Shown: positions 44,543 to 54,449, numbered from the stretch's first letter. The stretch: 64,000 nucleotides of DNA from Pseudomonas maumuensis (GCF_019139675.1 NZ_CP077077.1:2294001-2358000), one strand, 5' to 3'. Translations and numbers: made by a program. The notes: generated by a model not told the origin, from the letters alone.

Positions 44543-46081
44543 TCACGCCACCCAGCTGCCATTGACAAAGCCGCGATAGTCGGCAGGCACGAACCACAGG
44601 AACAAAATGCCCAGGCGGCCCTGTTCGAGTTTGTCGCGCCAGTGGGGCATCTGTGGGTCGATCAACTGACCGTCGCCGGGCAGCAGGCGCGCCTGGTGAA
44701 CTTGGCGCGGGGTTTCCACGCAGATCGGCCAGGCCAGTTGGCGGTCATGCTCCGGGCGGGCTTCGATGGGCAGCGACATGACCCAGGCGAACGCCCGTAC
44801 ATCGTCCTGATGGCGTGGCAGGGTGGCGCCGTCCTGGTAGATGGTCAGGGCGTTGTGGCCTGGCTTGACCGGCCTGGACAAAAACTGGTTGAGCAACGTG
44901 CAGACCATGCCATGCAAATAGAAGGTGAACGCGTCACGGTGGCACCAGAAGCGTTGCTCGGTCTTGCCGTTGACCCGGTCCAGCAGCAGGAAGCGCCCTT
45001 CCATCATGAAGCGTAGGTAGCGGCGGGCGATCGCCAGCTCCAGGGGCGGCAGCACCTGCTCGAAGGTCACGCAACCATCCTCGGCCATGCGCGCGCTCAA
45101 GGTGCGCAGGTGCCGTTGCCAGGCTTCGCGGCGCACGGCCAGGGTGGTCGGATCGTGCAGGATGCCGGCTTGCAGGAACAGCGTACGGGTGACCGGGTCG
45201 AGAGTCGCCGGCGTCAAGCGGCCCTCGCGCAGCGCGGCCAGGGCCTGGCGCTGTTGCGCGGTCAGCCAGCGCATGGCGACGATGCCCTTGACCGGGTCTT
45301 CCAGCCACAGGGTCGGCGCGCAGGATTGCGCCCAGTCGGGGTCGACCACCTGGCGGCGCAGGGCGTCGGGTATCTGTTCGAAGCGCTCGTACAGGCCCGG
45401 CACCAGTGTCAGGCCATGACCGCCGAGGTCGCTGTCCTGCAGCGTCGGGCGATAGTAGTCCGGCAGTTCGTCGAACAGGGCCTGGTCGAGCTGGCAGCGT
45501 TCGGCAAGGAAGCGCTCGCGCCGCGGCAGGCGCTCGATCGCCGTGACCAGGCCGTGCTTGTCCAGCCGCCGCCTTACCCGGCCTGGCAACGCACGGTAGC
45601 CGGGCTCGTCCAGGCCGCTGGCGGCGATGCGCAAGGCGTGTTCGGCATAGCGTGGCGACCAGGCGGGGAGGATCACCCGCTCTTCGAGGAACTGCCCGGG
45701 ACGCTGGGTGTAGAACGCCATGAACACCAGCGAGGTGACATGATAGTCGCGCCCGCGGAACGGCACGCGGCGCAGGCGCCCGCTGTCGAGCACGCGCCAC
45801 AGACGGCGGGCCTGGCCACGCCAGCCGAGGCGGTCGAGCGGGGCGAGGAAGCCGTAGTCGATCAGCTGTTCGAACAGGTGCTCCGGGTAGTCTCGCACGG
45901 CCTCGCCGTCGACCTGGCCGCGGGCCAGGCGCACCAGCAACTCGCACATGCGCGGCTGCTCGAGGACGGCGAACGACACGTAGCGCGAGCGGGTGGCGTG
46001 GGTGCTGTAGTTGCGAAACCCGACGATGACCTTGCACAGGTCGTTGACCGCCCACTGCGGGCGGATCTCAATGGCTTGCAT
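44543..46081 (-). CDS. Putative Fe(II)/2-oxoglutarate oxygenase with long unknown N-terminal region
   Basis: This 512-residue protein has two parts. The last 150 residues look like a double-stranded beta-helix oxygenase: LTIYQDGATLPRHQDDVRAF gives an H-x-D near residue 423, and LIDPQMPHWRDKLEQGRLGI gives a distal His near 480 followed by an Arg, with LPGDGQLIDP between. The first 350 residues (MQAIEIRPQWAVNDLCKVIV onward) are helical and match nothing I recognise. It may hydroxylate the peptide or a carrier-bound residue. It is the last gene of the main operon and overlaps the SRPBCC-like gene by 14 bases. Confidence 0.6.
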   Translation of the reverse strand: MQAIEIRPQWAVNDLCKVIVGFRNYSTHATRSRYVSFAVLEQPRMCELLVRLARGQVDGEAVRDYPEHLFEQLIDYGFLAPLDRLGWRGQARRLWRVLDSGRLRRVPFRGRDYHVTSLVFMAFYTQRPGQFLEERVILPAWSPRYAEHALRIAASGLDEPGYRALPGRVRRRLDKHGLVTAIERLPRRERFLAERCQLDQALFDELPDYYRPTLQDSDLGGHGLTLVPGLYERFEQIPDALRRQVVDPDWAQSCAPTLWLEDPVKGIVAMRWLTAQQRQALAALREGRLTPATLDPVTRTLFLQAGILHDPTTLAVRREAWQRHLRTLSARMAEDGCVTFEQVLPPLELAIARRYLRFMMEGRFLLLDRVNGKTEQRFWCHRDAFTFYLHGMVCTLLNQFLSRPVKPGHNALTIYQDGATLPRHQDDVRAFAWVMSLPIEARPEHDRQLAWPICVETPRQVHQARLLPGDGQLIDPQMPHWRDKLEQGRLGILFLWFVPADYRGFVNGSWVA

Positions 46082-46652
46082 GGTGGTTCCTCCTTTTCAG
46101 GCCGGCCGCTTCAGCCAGCAGACGCGCGCCTCCCAGCGCATGACGAATCAGGTGTACCCGCCACTTCCAGCGGCGCTGCCGGCGCACTCCGGCGCACAGG
46201 TGGCGTTCGGCGCCATCGAGCAGGTCGCCGATCAGCGCGTCATGCACCCAGCGCACCAGCAGGTGCCACATCAGCCGGTGATACCGGCTCAGACGCAGGC
46301 AGGTGAAATGGCTCAGGCAGGTGCGTCCGTCCTCCAGGGCCTGGATGCGAAAGCCATGCACCCCCCGGTAGCCCCGGGGAGCGATGAAGCGGAACAGCGC
46401 TTGCTCGCCCGGCACGTAGCGCTCCAGGCGATAGCGGGTCGCGCCGTGGCCGCCGATGCAGCCCTCGCCCATGGGGCCTGAGCAGAGGTCGCGCGGCCAG
46501 GCGGCGTGCGGCCACAGCGGCGAATCCGGGGCGTAGAAACCGGCCAGCAGCGCGCCGACGGCTGCCGGATCACTGCGTAACGCGCGCTGATGCAGGCTGA
46601 CCACGTTGGCCCGCTCCCGCCGTGCCAGGGCCTTGAATTCGGCGCGCGTCAT
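46068..46652 (-). CDS. SRPBCC-like (polyketide cyclase/dehydrase-type) protein
   Basis: This 194-residue protein starts MTRAEFKALARRERANVVSL. Its central part (RYRLERYVPGEQALFRFIAP then GYRGVHGFRIQALEDGRTCL) has the strand pattern of START/SRPBCC ligand-binding folds, with SHFTCLRL after it. Such proteins carry or cyclise hydrophobic intermediates. It is coupled at both ends (ATGA with the 205-residue gene; 14-bp overlap with the oxygenase gene). The assignment is tentative. Confidence 0.5.
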   Translation of the reverse strand: MTRAEFKALARRERANVVSLHQRALRSDPAAVGALLAGFYAPDSPLWPHAAWPRDLCSGPMGEGCIGGHGATRYRLERYVPGEQALFRFIAPRGYRGVHGFRIQALEDGRTCLSHFTCLRLSRYHRLMWHLLVRWVHDALIGDLLDGAERHLCAGVRRQRRWKWRVHLIRHALGGARLLAEAAGLKRRNHHASH

Positions 46653-47266
46653 GGCGCCGCACCGTCGTGCAGCAGGCGTTCGGCCTGGCGTTGCACTGCA
46701 CGCTCGCCGACCAGTTGCGTGGCCTGTTCCAGCACCTGGCGCCAGTCTTGCCCGACAGTGCCCTGGGCCAGGCGCCGGGGCAACTGCTCCAGCCACTGCA
46801 GAGTCAGACAACGCAACTCGCGGGCGATGATGGCGAAGGCGATGAAGCCGCCCTGGACCCGATCGGCATGCCGGGCGCCGCTGGCCACCGCGCGGATCGA
46901 GGTGTGCTGGGCCTCCTTGCGTACCTGCAAACGCACCGGGCGGCGTACCGCGTGCCCGGCGACGGTCACCTCGTAGTCGCCGTCGGCGACATGGCCGCCA
47001 CCGCTGTGCGCCGCGCCGGGCAGCCAGTACACGGCGACCTGGCGCGGGTTGAAGAAGGCGATCTCGCGGCCGCGGTACTGGACGAAGTCGGCGCAGATGA
47101 ACTGGGTCAGCAGGAAACCGCGCTGGCTCGGGTGCGGCGTGACCGTGGGCAGGGCGCCGGGGTCGCAGCGGTACATGCGCTCGAACAGCAGGTACAAGGG
47201 GTCGGCGCGCCAGCTCAGCCAGCGGTAGCGCACCTGGCGCAGGTGGTGTCGGGTCATTTCGAACAT
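46649..47266 (-). CDS. Unknown protein in NRPS-PKS operon, 205 residues
   Basis: The protein starts MFEMTRHHLRQVRYRWLSWR and has no signal peptide. Its middle is FVQYRGREIAFFNPRQVAVY followed by WLPGAAHSGGGHVADGDYEV; the end is helical. I recognise no family. It overlaps the last NRPS gene by 13 bases and the next gene by four, so it is translated with them. A role in tailoring or in release of the product is possible because the last NRPS lacks a thioesterase. Confidence 0.55.
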   Translation of the reverse strand: MFEMTRHHLRQVRYRWLSWRADPLYLLFERMYRCDPGALPTVTPHPSQRGFLLTQFICADFVQYRGREIAFFNPRQVAVYWLPGAAHSGGGHVADGDYEVTVAGHAVRRPVRLQVRKEAQHTSIRAVASGARHADRVQGGFIAFAIIARELRCLTLQWLEQLPRRLAQGTVGQDWRQVLEQATQLVGERAVQRQAERLLHDGAAP

Positions 47267-50200
47267 GTCGGCTCCTGGTCCTTTAGCAACTGCTCCAGAT
47301 GGCGGATGGTGGGTTGGCGGTAGAACGCCTGCAGACGCACTTTGCGACCGTGCGCCTGCTCGACGGCGGCGAGCATCTCGATGACCTTCAGGGACTGGCC
47401 GCCGAGTGCGAAAAAGTCATGGTCGATACCGAAGCCGTCGGCGCCCAGCAGGCGTTGCCACAACACCTGCAACTGCTGTTGCAGCGGGGTGCTGGCCAGG
47501 CTCGCCGGGGCGTCGTGAGGCAAGGCCTGGTGTTGCAGGCGGTGCAGGTCGGGCTTGCCGTTTTCGGTCAGGGGCAGCCTGGCGATGATCAGCAACTCGT
47601 CGGGCAGCATGTAGGCGGGCAGGCACTCGGCCAGGTGCTGGCGCAGCGCCGCCGGGTCGCAGAGGGGCGCGGGCGGCGCAGGCTCGCGCAAGCCGCTGTG
47701 GCCGACCCAGATCGAGGGGTCGTGGTAACAGGCGCGATCATTGGCCAGATCGACCTCCACTGCCTGTAGCGCCTCGTCGACCTGACATGGGCCGGCGTGC
47801 TCGAACTGCGCGCCGGTCCATTCCCGCCATTGCGCCAGGCTGCCCTCGATGCGCTGCGACTCCAGCGCCACCCCCAGTTCGCGAGCGCCCAGGCGCAGGT
47901 GGACGCGTAGCCAGAAGTCCAGGGGCTCACCACGCTCGTCGCGGCTCTCGGCCCATTGCTGCACGGGCATCCCCGCAGGCATCCCCACTGGTCGCACCGG
48001 GCCAAGGAAGTGCTCAAGCCCATGGCGCCTGGCCAGGGCCCGGAAGCCCTTGGCCAGGGTGCTGGCCAGGCCTTGGCCCTGGCAGTGTTCGGCGACGATG
48101 CCGGCCAACCCGACCACGGTGTTCGGCGCGATGCCCGCCTGATGCTGACGCAGGGCCAGCTGCAGGGCCGCATCCCAGCCGGCGGGCACGCTCTGGCGCT
48201 GGCCGTCCCAGTACAACGGGACGCCGTTGGCCACGCAGGCAACCTGGTCGGTATCGTCTACCAGGCAGAACTGGTAGTGCGGGAACAGGCTGTACAGCGA
48301 TTGCCAGTGCTGCGTCAGCACCTGGCTGCCAGCGAAGTAGCGCGGCCAGGTGCCCTGATGGATGAGGTTCATGTGTACCCGCAGTTCCGGGCGTTGAGCC
48401 ACGCTGAATTGCCGCAGCACCTGGCCGCGGGCTTCGATGCGCGCCACCTGGCGCTCGCGTAGCTCGACGAAGGCGCGCAACCGGCCAGCGTCTTCCTCTT
48501 GCCAGGTAACGACGGCGCGGGCCACGTCGGGGTGGCTGGCCAGCGCCGATTCGATATCGCCCAGCTCGACGCGATTGCCACGTACCTTCACCTGATGGTC
48601 GAGGCGGCCGATGTAATGCACCTGGCCCTCGGCGTCGAAGCGCGCGAGATCGCCGGTGCGGTACAGCCGCAAGGGCGCCTCGCCCGGCAGCAGGGCCTTG
48701 TCGAAGAAGGCCTGGCGGGTCTGCTCCGGCGCCTGCCAGTAGCCAGGGCTGAGGCCGGCGGAGGCCAGGCACAGCTGGCCGGGCACACCGATCGGCAGGG
48801 GCTGGTCGTGACGGTCGAGGATGAACGCCTGCACATGCGGCAGCGGGCGGCCGATGGGCACGCGTTCGTCGGCGCAAGGTTGCGCGCAGTCGTGCCAGAG
48901 GGCATCGACGGTGGCTTCGGTAGGGCCGTAATGATTGGCCAGGCGGCAGTCGAAGGTGGCCAGGGTGCGCTCGGCCAGCGAGCGGTGCAGGGCCGCCGCG
49001 CCACAGATGATCAGGCGCAGCGCCGGCAACCGGCAACCCGCGCGCCGCGCCGCCTCGACCAATGCCTCGAGCATCGCCGGCACGATCTGCAGCACGGCGA
49101 TGCGTTGCCTCTCCAGCACCTGCAACAGGTGCTCGGCGGTACGCGCCAGCCCGGGCGGCCAGGGCACCACTTCGGCGCCCGCGCACAGCGGCCAGAGCAT
49201 GTCCAGCAGCGACGCGTCGAAGGTCGTCGCGGTCCAGAACAGCATCCGCTCGCCAGGCTGCAGCGCATACCTGGCTTGGGTCGCCTCGATCAGCGCCAGC
49301 AACCCGGCGTGATGCACGGGGATGCCCTTCGGTTGGCCGGTGGTGCCAGAGGTGAACAGCAAGTAGGCCAGTTGCCCGGCGTTGGCCTGGCTGGCCAGGC
49401 GTGGCTGCCCCGTTGGCTGGCGCGCGAGGCGCTCGATGAACAGGGTCGGTACGCCCAGGGCGAGGGCTTGTTCGCCCTGAGCCTCACGGCTGACCAAGGC
49501 CGCCAGCCCTGCCTGGTCGGCTACCGCGCGCAGGCGATTGAGTGGCCAGTCCGGGTGCAGCGGTACGTACAGGGCACCGAGCCTGAGTACCGCCAGTAGG
49601 GCGATGACCGCCTCGGCGCCGCCGTCGAGCAGCACGCCCACCGCCTGGCCGGCGCCTAGGCCGCTGGCGACCAGTTGGCGCGCCAGGCCGTCGACCTCAG
49701 CGGCCACGGCCGCCTGGTCAAGGCTAGCGTGGGCGCTGGCCAGGGCTGCGGCGCCGGGCGCTTGGCGCCAGCGCATCTCGATCAGCTCGAGCACGGTGCC
49801 GACCACGGGGGCGCCGCTCGGTGCAGGTGGGTTGAAGTCCTGCAGCACCTGTCGGGCGGCCTCGGCAGACAGCAACGGGTAGTTCGGCAAAGGCTGGTGT
49901 GGGTCGTCGATCGTGGCCTGGAACAGCGTCTGCAGGCTGTCCAGCAAACGCTCGACGGTGTCGCCGTCGAACAGGTCGCTGTTGTAGGTGCAGAAGAGCT
50001 TCACGTCGCTGCCTACCGGATCGAGGCCGATGGCCAGGTCGAAGCGGGCGCCGTGGTTTTCGGCGGCGAACACTTCCTTCGGATAGAGCTGGCCCTGGCC
50101 GAGGTCGACGCTGACGAAGTCCGACTTGTCGTTCTGCACCCCGGCCATCACCGAGAACAGCTTCGGCCGCGACAGATCCTTGTGGTGGTCGAGGGCTTCG

Positions 50201-51204
50201 ATCACGTTGACGCAGGGGTAACGGTAGTGTTCGAACGCCTCCATCACGGTGCTGGCGACCTGTTCCAACAAGGTGGCGAAGGTCATGCCGGGGACGATGC
50301 GGGTGCGGATCGGCATGGGTACGGCATAGCAGCCCAGGCTGTCCTGGTCCTGGGGCGAGCGCCCGGCTATCGGACAACCGAGCACCAGGTCGTCTTGCCC
50401 GCAGATCCGATGCAGGTATAGGTCCAGCACGCTCAGCAGGAACATGAACGGGGTGCTGTTGCGGCTGGCGCAGAAGCGTCCCAGGTCGCGCGCCAGGCCC
50501 CGCGGCAGCCAGGTCTTGACGGTGTTGCCGTTGTAGGTCTGGACTGCCGGTCGCGGTCGATCGGTAGGCAGCTCCAGCGGCGCCGGCAGGTCGGCGAACT
50601 GGCGCAGCCAGTATTGCCGGTGTACCTCGAGTTCGCCGCTGTGCAGGGCATCGTTGCAGCGTCTGGCGTAGTCGAGGAAGCTGCCGCGCAGCGGCGCCAG
50701 CTGCGCCTGCCGGCCCTGGCAGGCGGCGCCGTAAAGCGTGGCGAATTCGCGGATCAGGTTCAGCGTGCTGGTCTCGTCCCAGATGATGTGGTGGACGGTG
50801 AAGATCAGCTGGAACTCGTCGCCTGGGTAGGCCACCAGGTGCAGGCGATAGAGCACCTCGTTGGCGAAGTCGAACGGGGCCAGGGCGTACTCCCGGGCCA
50901 GTCGCTGCTGTTCGGCCAGCACCTGCTCCGCAGGCAGGCTGGTGCGTTCGATGAATAGCCGCGCCGGGTCGAGTACCTGGGGTTCGCCCAGGTACTGGCA
51001 GGGCCGGCCGTCGGCGTAGCCCAGGCGCAGGCGGAACACGTCGTGACGCGCGAGCAACTGCTGCCAGGCGGCGAGAAACGCGGCGCGGTCGACCCGGTCG
51101 AGGAAGAAGTGGTTGAAGCTGACGTTGTAGACCGCGCTTTCCGGTGCCAGCTGGTAGGCGAACCACTCGGGGATCTGGCTTGGGGCCAGGGCTTGCGGGG
51201 TCAT
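47254..51204 (-). CDS. NRPS module C-A(GNAT insertion)-PCP
   Basis: This 1316-residue protein has a C domain (residues 5-440, active-site HHIIWDE at 138-144). Its A domain (about 470-1215) has LLFTSGTTGQPKG, TTFDASLLDM, NHYGPTEATV and the A10 lysine in LTENGK. A PCP follows, with FFALGGQSLK (Ser about 1271). Between A8 (about residue 890) and A9 (LPAYMLP, about 1190) lie about 230 extra residues with AEHCQGQGLASTLAKGF, a GNAT-type acyl-CoA motif. The specificity residues I read are DALQIGHVDK, a code I cannot assign. No TE, E or MT domain is present. The start overlaps the preceding NRPS stop (ATGA). Confidence 0.88.
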   Translation of the reverse strand: MTPQALAPSQIPEWFAYQLAPESAVYNVSFNHFFLDRVDRAAFLAAWQQLLARHDVFRLRLGYADGRPCQYLGEPQVLDPARLFIERTSLPAEQVLAEQQRLAREYALAPFDFANEVLYRLHLVAYPGDEFQLIFTVHHIIWDETSTLNLIREFATLYGAACQGRQAQLAPLRGSFLDYARRCNDALHSGELEVHRQYWLRQFADLPAPLELPTDRPRPAVQTYNGNTVKTWLPRGLARDLGRFCASRNSTPFMFLLSVLDLYLHRICGQDDLVLGCPIAGRSPQDQDSLGCYAVPMPIRTRIVPGMTFATLLEQVASTVMEAFEHYRYPCVNVIEALDHHKDLSRPKLFSVMAGVQNDKSDFVSVDLGQGQLYPKEVFAAENHGARFDLAIGLDPVGSDVKLFCTYNSDLFDGDTVERLLDSLQTLFQATIDDPHQPLPNYPLLSAEAARQVLQDFNPPAPSGAPVVGTVLELIEMRWRQAPGAAALASAHASLDQAAVAAEVDGLARQLVASGLGAGQAVGVLLDGGAEAVIALLAVLRLGALYVPLHPDWPLNRLRAVADQAGLAALVSREAQGEQALALGVPTLFIERLARQPTGQPRLASQANAGQLAYLLFTSGTTGQPKGIPVHHAGLLALIEATQARYALQPGERMLFWTATTFDASLLDMLWPLCAGAEVVPWPPGLARTAEHLLQVLERQRIAVLQIVPAMLEALVEAARRAGCRLPALRLIICGAAALHRSLAERTLATFDCRLANHYGPTEATVDALWHDCAQPCADERVPIGRPLPHVQAFILDRHDQPLPIGVPGQLCLASAGLSPGYWQAPEQTRQAFFDKALLPGEAPLRLYRTGDLARFDAEGQVHYIGRLDHQVKVRGNRVELGDIESALASHPDVARAVVTWQEEDAGRLRAFVELRERQVARIEARGQVLRQFSVAQRPELRVHMNLIHQGTWPRYFAGSQVLTQHWQSLYSLFPHYQFCLVDDTDQVACVANGVPLYWDGQRQSVPAGWDAALQLALRQHQAGIAPNTVVGLAGIVAEHCQGQGLASTLAKGFRALARRHGLEHFLGPVRPVGMPAGMPVQQWAESRDERGEPLDFWLRVHLRLGARELGVALESQRIEGSLAQWREWTGAQFEHAGPCQVDEALQAVEVDLANDRACYHDPSIWVGHSGLREPAPPAPLCDPAALRQHLAECLPAYMLPDELLIIARLPLTENGKPDLHRLQHQALPHDAPASLASTPLQQQLQVLWQRLLGADGFGIDHDFFALGGQSLKVIEMLAAVEQAHGRKVRLQAFYRQPTIRHLEQLLKDQEPTCSK
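47660..48445 (-). other. GNAT-like domain inserted inside the A domain
   Basis: This part of the NRPS frame encodes about residues 920-1180, between A8 and A9. It starts near FSVAQRPELRVHMNLIHQGT and includes VVGLAGIVAEHCQGQGLAST with the Q-x-x-G-x-A acetyl-CoA loop. The site is where N-methyltransferase domains normally sit. The domain is continuous with the frame, not a separate gene. Confidence 0.7.
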
Positions 51205-54200
51205 GCGCTTTCCTCCAGCGCCTGGGCGCAGTAGTCATGCAGTTCGGCGATGCTCGGATGGCTGAACAGGTGGCGTATCTCCAGCCCTTGGCCAAGCACT
51301 TCGCGACAGCGGCTGGTCAGCTCCACGGCCAGCAGCGAATGGCCGCCAAGCAGGAAGAAGCTGTCGTCGATACCCACGCGCTCAAGCCCCAGCAACTCGG
51401 CCCAGATCGCCGCCAGGCGTGCCTCGCGCTGATCGCGCGGGGCGCGGTAGGGCACCTCGCCGGTCGGCGCGAAGCTGGCCAGCGGCGGCAGCGCGGCGCG
51501 GTCGATCTTGCCGTTGGGCAACAGGGCGAAGGCATCCAGCAGGCAGATCGCGGCGGGCACCATGTAGTCGGGCAGGTGCTGGCGGCAGAAGGCCCGCAGG
51601 CTTTGCGCCGAAGGCGCCGGGCGTTGTGGCGCGATCACGTAGGCGACCAGTTGCTGCTGGCCGTTGCCGTCGCTGGCGCCGATGACCAGGCTCTGCTCGA
51701 CCGCCGGATGCCGGCGGAGCACCGCCTCGACCTCGCCTGCCTCGATGCGGCAGCCGCGGATCTTCAGCTGGAAATCGCAGCGGCCGAGCATGTGCAACTG
51801 GCCGGTGGCGTCCCAGCGGCCAAGGTCGCCGGTCTTGTACAGGCGAGCAGCGGGCTGGCTGTCGAACGGGTCGTCGATGAACCGCTCGGCGCTGCGTCCG
51901 GGGTCAGCGAAGTAACCTTGGCCGACGCACAGGCCACCGATATGGATTTCGCCGGTGACCCCGCACGGCACCCGTCGCAGGTGGGCGTCGAGCACGTACA
52001 GGCGAGCGTTGCCGATGGGGCGGCCGATCGGCTGGTACGGCACGGTGGCGGCTGGCGCGGCGTACAGGCACAGGTGGGTGACGTCGTCGGAGCACTCGCT
52101 GGGGCCGTAGGCGTTCATCAGCGCGGTATCCGGGCATTGCTCGAACCAGCGCCGCGCCAGGGCGGTGGCCAGCGGCTCGCCGTTGCTGATCATCCAGCGC
52201 AGCCGGGGTAGTGCGTGGGGTCGACGCTGGTGTTCGTCGAGCAGCAGCTCCAGGTGCGAAGGCACCGTCTCGACCACGCTGACCTGGCAGCGCTCCAGCT
52301 GCTCCCACAACGCCTGTGGCTCCCACGCCTGCAGGCCGGTAAGCACGCGGGTGCGCGCGCCCGGCAGGAGCGCGACGAGGAACTGCCACACCGCCACGTC
52401 GAAGGTCTGCACGGCGATCTGGGCCACGCAGTCGTCGCCGCGCAGCTTCAGGTCGTGGGCCTTGGCCAGCAGGTGGTTGACCATCCCCAGGTGGCTGACC
52501 ATGGCCGCCTTGGGCTCGCCGGTGGAACCGGAGGTGAAGATCATGTAGGCCGTGTCGCCCAGCCCGCTGGCGGGAGCGTAGGGCCAGTCGGTGGGCTGGC
52601 GTTCGAGGCTGGCCGGCTCCAGGCACAGGGCCGGGCAGGGCGCTTGCAGGTATTCCAGCGCCGGTGCGCATGCCGGGTCGCAGAGAATCAGCGCCGGTGC
52701 GCTGCGCTGCAGCATGCGCCCGTTGCGCTCGGCACCCTGGTCCGGATCGAAGGGAACGAACGGCGCGCCCAGCTTGAACAGCGCCAGCATGGCCGCCAGG
52801 TAGTGGCAGCCACGGCTCATGAACAGCGCCACCCGCTCGCCCTTGGCCACGCCCTGGCGGCGCACGGCATGGGCGATGCGGTTGGCCAGGCGATCCAGCT
52901 CCAGGTAGCTCAGGCGCTGGTCGAGGTGTTCGATGGCGATGGCGTCGGGCTGGACCGCCACCCAGTCGGCCAGCCAGGTGAGCAGGTGGCGATCGGGCAA
53001 GGGGTCATGCTCGGCGCAGCCCCAGCGGCGCAGGCAGGTCTTTTCGTCGTCGTCGAGCATCTCCAGGTCGGCCAGGCGCGCCTGCGGCGTGGCCATGGCC
53101 GAGACCAGCAGGGTACGCAGGTGACCGACCATGCGCTGGGCGAAGGCATCGTCGAACAGGGCCGCGTTGTATTCGATCTGGCCGGTGATCGCGCCAGGGC
53201 TGTCCTCCAGCGCCAGGGTCAGGTCGAACTTGGTGAAGCTACTGGCGCGTGGCAACGGCTCGACGCTGGCGCTGCCGAGGGCGAAGCGCCGGGCCAGGGC
53301 CTGCTGGAGGACGAATTCGACCTGGAACAACGGTGCGTGGCTGCTGCTGCGCGGCGGTTGCACGGCCTCCACCACGCGGTCGAACGGCACGTCCTGGTGG
53401 GCATAGGCGGCCAGAGCCTGCTGCTTGACCTGGCGCAGGAAGGCCTCGAAGGTCAGTTCGGCGCGCGGCTGGTTGCGCATTACCAGGGTGTTGACGAAGA
53501 ACCCCACCAGCGCCTCGGTCTCTTGCGGGAAGCGGTTGGCCACCGGCGAGCCGACCAGGATGTCCTCGCTGGCGCTGTAGCGTGCCAGCAGGATGTTGAA
53601 CACTGCCAGCAACAACATGTAGGGCGTCACCCCCTGGGCCCGGGCGAACTGACGCAGTTGCGTGCTCAGCTCGGCGGGCAGGGCCAGGCGCAGGGTCTTG
53701 CCGCTGTAGCACTGCTGTGCCGGGCGCGGATGGTCCAGGGGCAGGGCCAGTAGCGCCGGGGCGTCGGCCAGCCGCTCGCGCCAGAACGCCAGCTGGTGCT
53801 CGACCCGGCTGCCGTCCAGCCATTCGCGCTGCCAGTGGGCGTAGTCGGCGTACTGCACGGCCAGCGCCGGCAGCGCTGCCGGCAGGCCCTGGCTCAGGGC
53901 CTCGTAGGCCTGGCCGATCTCGCGCAGCATCACCCCGATCGACCAGCCGTCGCAGGCGAGGTGGTGTACGGTCAGTGACAGCAGGTGATGGCGGCTGTCC
54001 AGGCGCAGTAGGTGGGTGCGCAGCAGCGGCGCCTGGCCCAGGTCGATCGGCGCGTCGGCCTCGCCGCGCAACCAATCTAGCGCCTGCTGCTCGTCGGCCA
54101 TTTCGAGGATCGGCAATTCCAGGCGCGCCAGGGGTTCGCAGCGCGCCTGCGGCTGGCCGTCGCGGTCCTCGATCAGTGTGCGTAGCACGGCGTGTCGTTG

Positions 54201-54449
54201 CACGTGCAGCTCGATCGCCTGGCGCAGCGCTTCGACATCGATGGCGCCGCGCACCCGCAAGGCGCACGGCATGTTGTACAGGCCGCCGACCGACTCCAGG
54301 CGCTGGTGCAGCCAGAGCCGTTGCTGGGCGGCCGACAGGCACGGCGGCGCCGCGTTGGCCTGCAGCCCGCCCGGGCCGCGTCGACGACGTTGCGCCAGGT
54401 TTGGCGCGGGCTCGGCGCGGTGCTGTGGATCCTGCTCTGATGGGTTCAT
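51201..54449 (-). CDS. NRPS module C-A-PCP, diamino acid-type specificity
   Basis: This 1082-residue protein has a C domain of LCL type (LSAAQQRLWLHQRLESVGGL, HHLACDGW near 162). Its A domain has MIFTSGSTGEPKAAM near 637, QTFDVAVWQF, NAYGPSECSDD and LLPNGK. A PCP follows, with FLLGGHSLLA (Ser about 1037). The code I read is DVWEINADDK, close to the syringomycin-type 2,4-diaminobutyrate code DIWELTADDK. With SbnA/SbnB-like genes upstream, L-2,3-diaminopropionate is the probable substrate. It is the first of two coupled single-module NRPSs. Confidence 0.9.
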   Translation of the reverse strand: MNPSEQDPQHRAEPAPNLAQRRRRGPGGLQANAAPPCLSAAQQRLWLHQRLESVGGLYNMPCALRVRGAIDVEALRQAIELHVQRHAVLRTLIEDRDGQPQARCEPLARLELPILEMADEQQALDWLRGEADAPIDLGQAPLLRTHLLRLDSRHHLLSLTVHHLACDGWSIGVMLREIGQAYEALSQGLPAALPALAVQYADYAHWQREWLDGSRVEHQLAFWRERLADAPALLALPLDHPRPAQQCYSGKTLRLALPAELSTQLRQFARAQGVTPYMLLLAVFNILLARYSASEDILVGSPVANRFPQETEALVGFFVNTLVMRNQPRAELTFEAFLRQVKQQALAAYAHQDVPFDRVVEAVQPPRSSSHAPLFQVEFVLQQALARRFALGSASVEPLPRASSFTKFDLTLALEDSPGAITGQIEYNAALFDDAFAQRMVGHLRTLLVSAMATPQARLADLEMLDDDEKTCLRRWGCAEHDPLPDRHLLTWLADWVAVQPDAIAIEHLDQRLSYLELDRLANRIAHAVRRQGVAKGERVALFMSRGCHYLAAMLALFKLGAPFVPFDPDQGAERNGRMLQRSAPALILCDPACAPALEYLQAPCPALCLEPASLERQPTDWPYAPASGLGDTAYMIFTSGSTGEPKAAMVSHLGMVNHLLAKAHDLKLRGDDCVAQIAVQTFDVAVWQFLVALLPGARTRVLTGLQAWEPQALWEQLERCQVSVVETVPSHLELLLDEHQRRPHALPRLRWMISNGEPLATALARRWFEQCPDTALMNAYGPSECSDDVTHLCLYAAPAATVPYQPIGRPIGNARLYVLDAHLRRVPCGVTGEIHIGGLCVGQGYFADPGRSAERFIDDPFDSQPAARLYKTGDLGRWDATGQLHMLGRCDFQLKIRGCRIEAGEVEAVLRRHPAVEQSLVIGASDGNGQQQLVAYVIAPQRPAPSAQSLRAFCRQHLPDYMVPAAICLLDAFALLPNGKIDRAALPPLASFAPTGEVPYRAPRDQREARLAAIWAELLGLERVGIDDSFFLLGGHSLLAVELTSRCREVLGQGLEIRHLFSHPSIAELHDYCAQALEESA

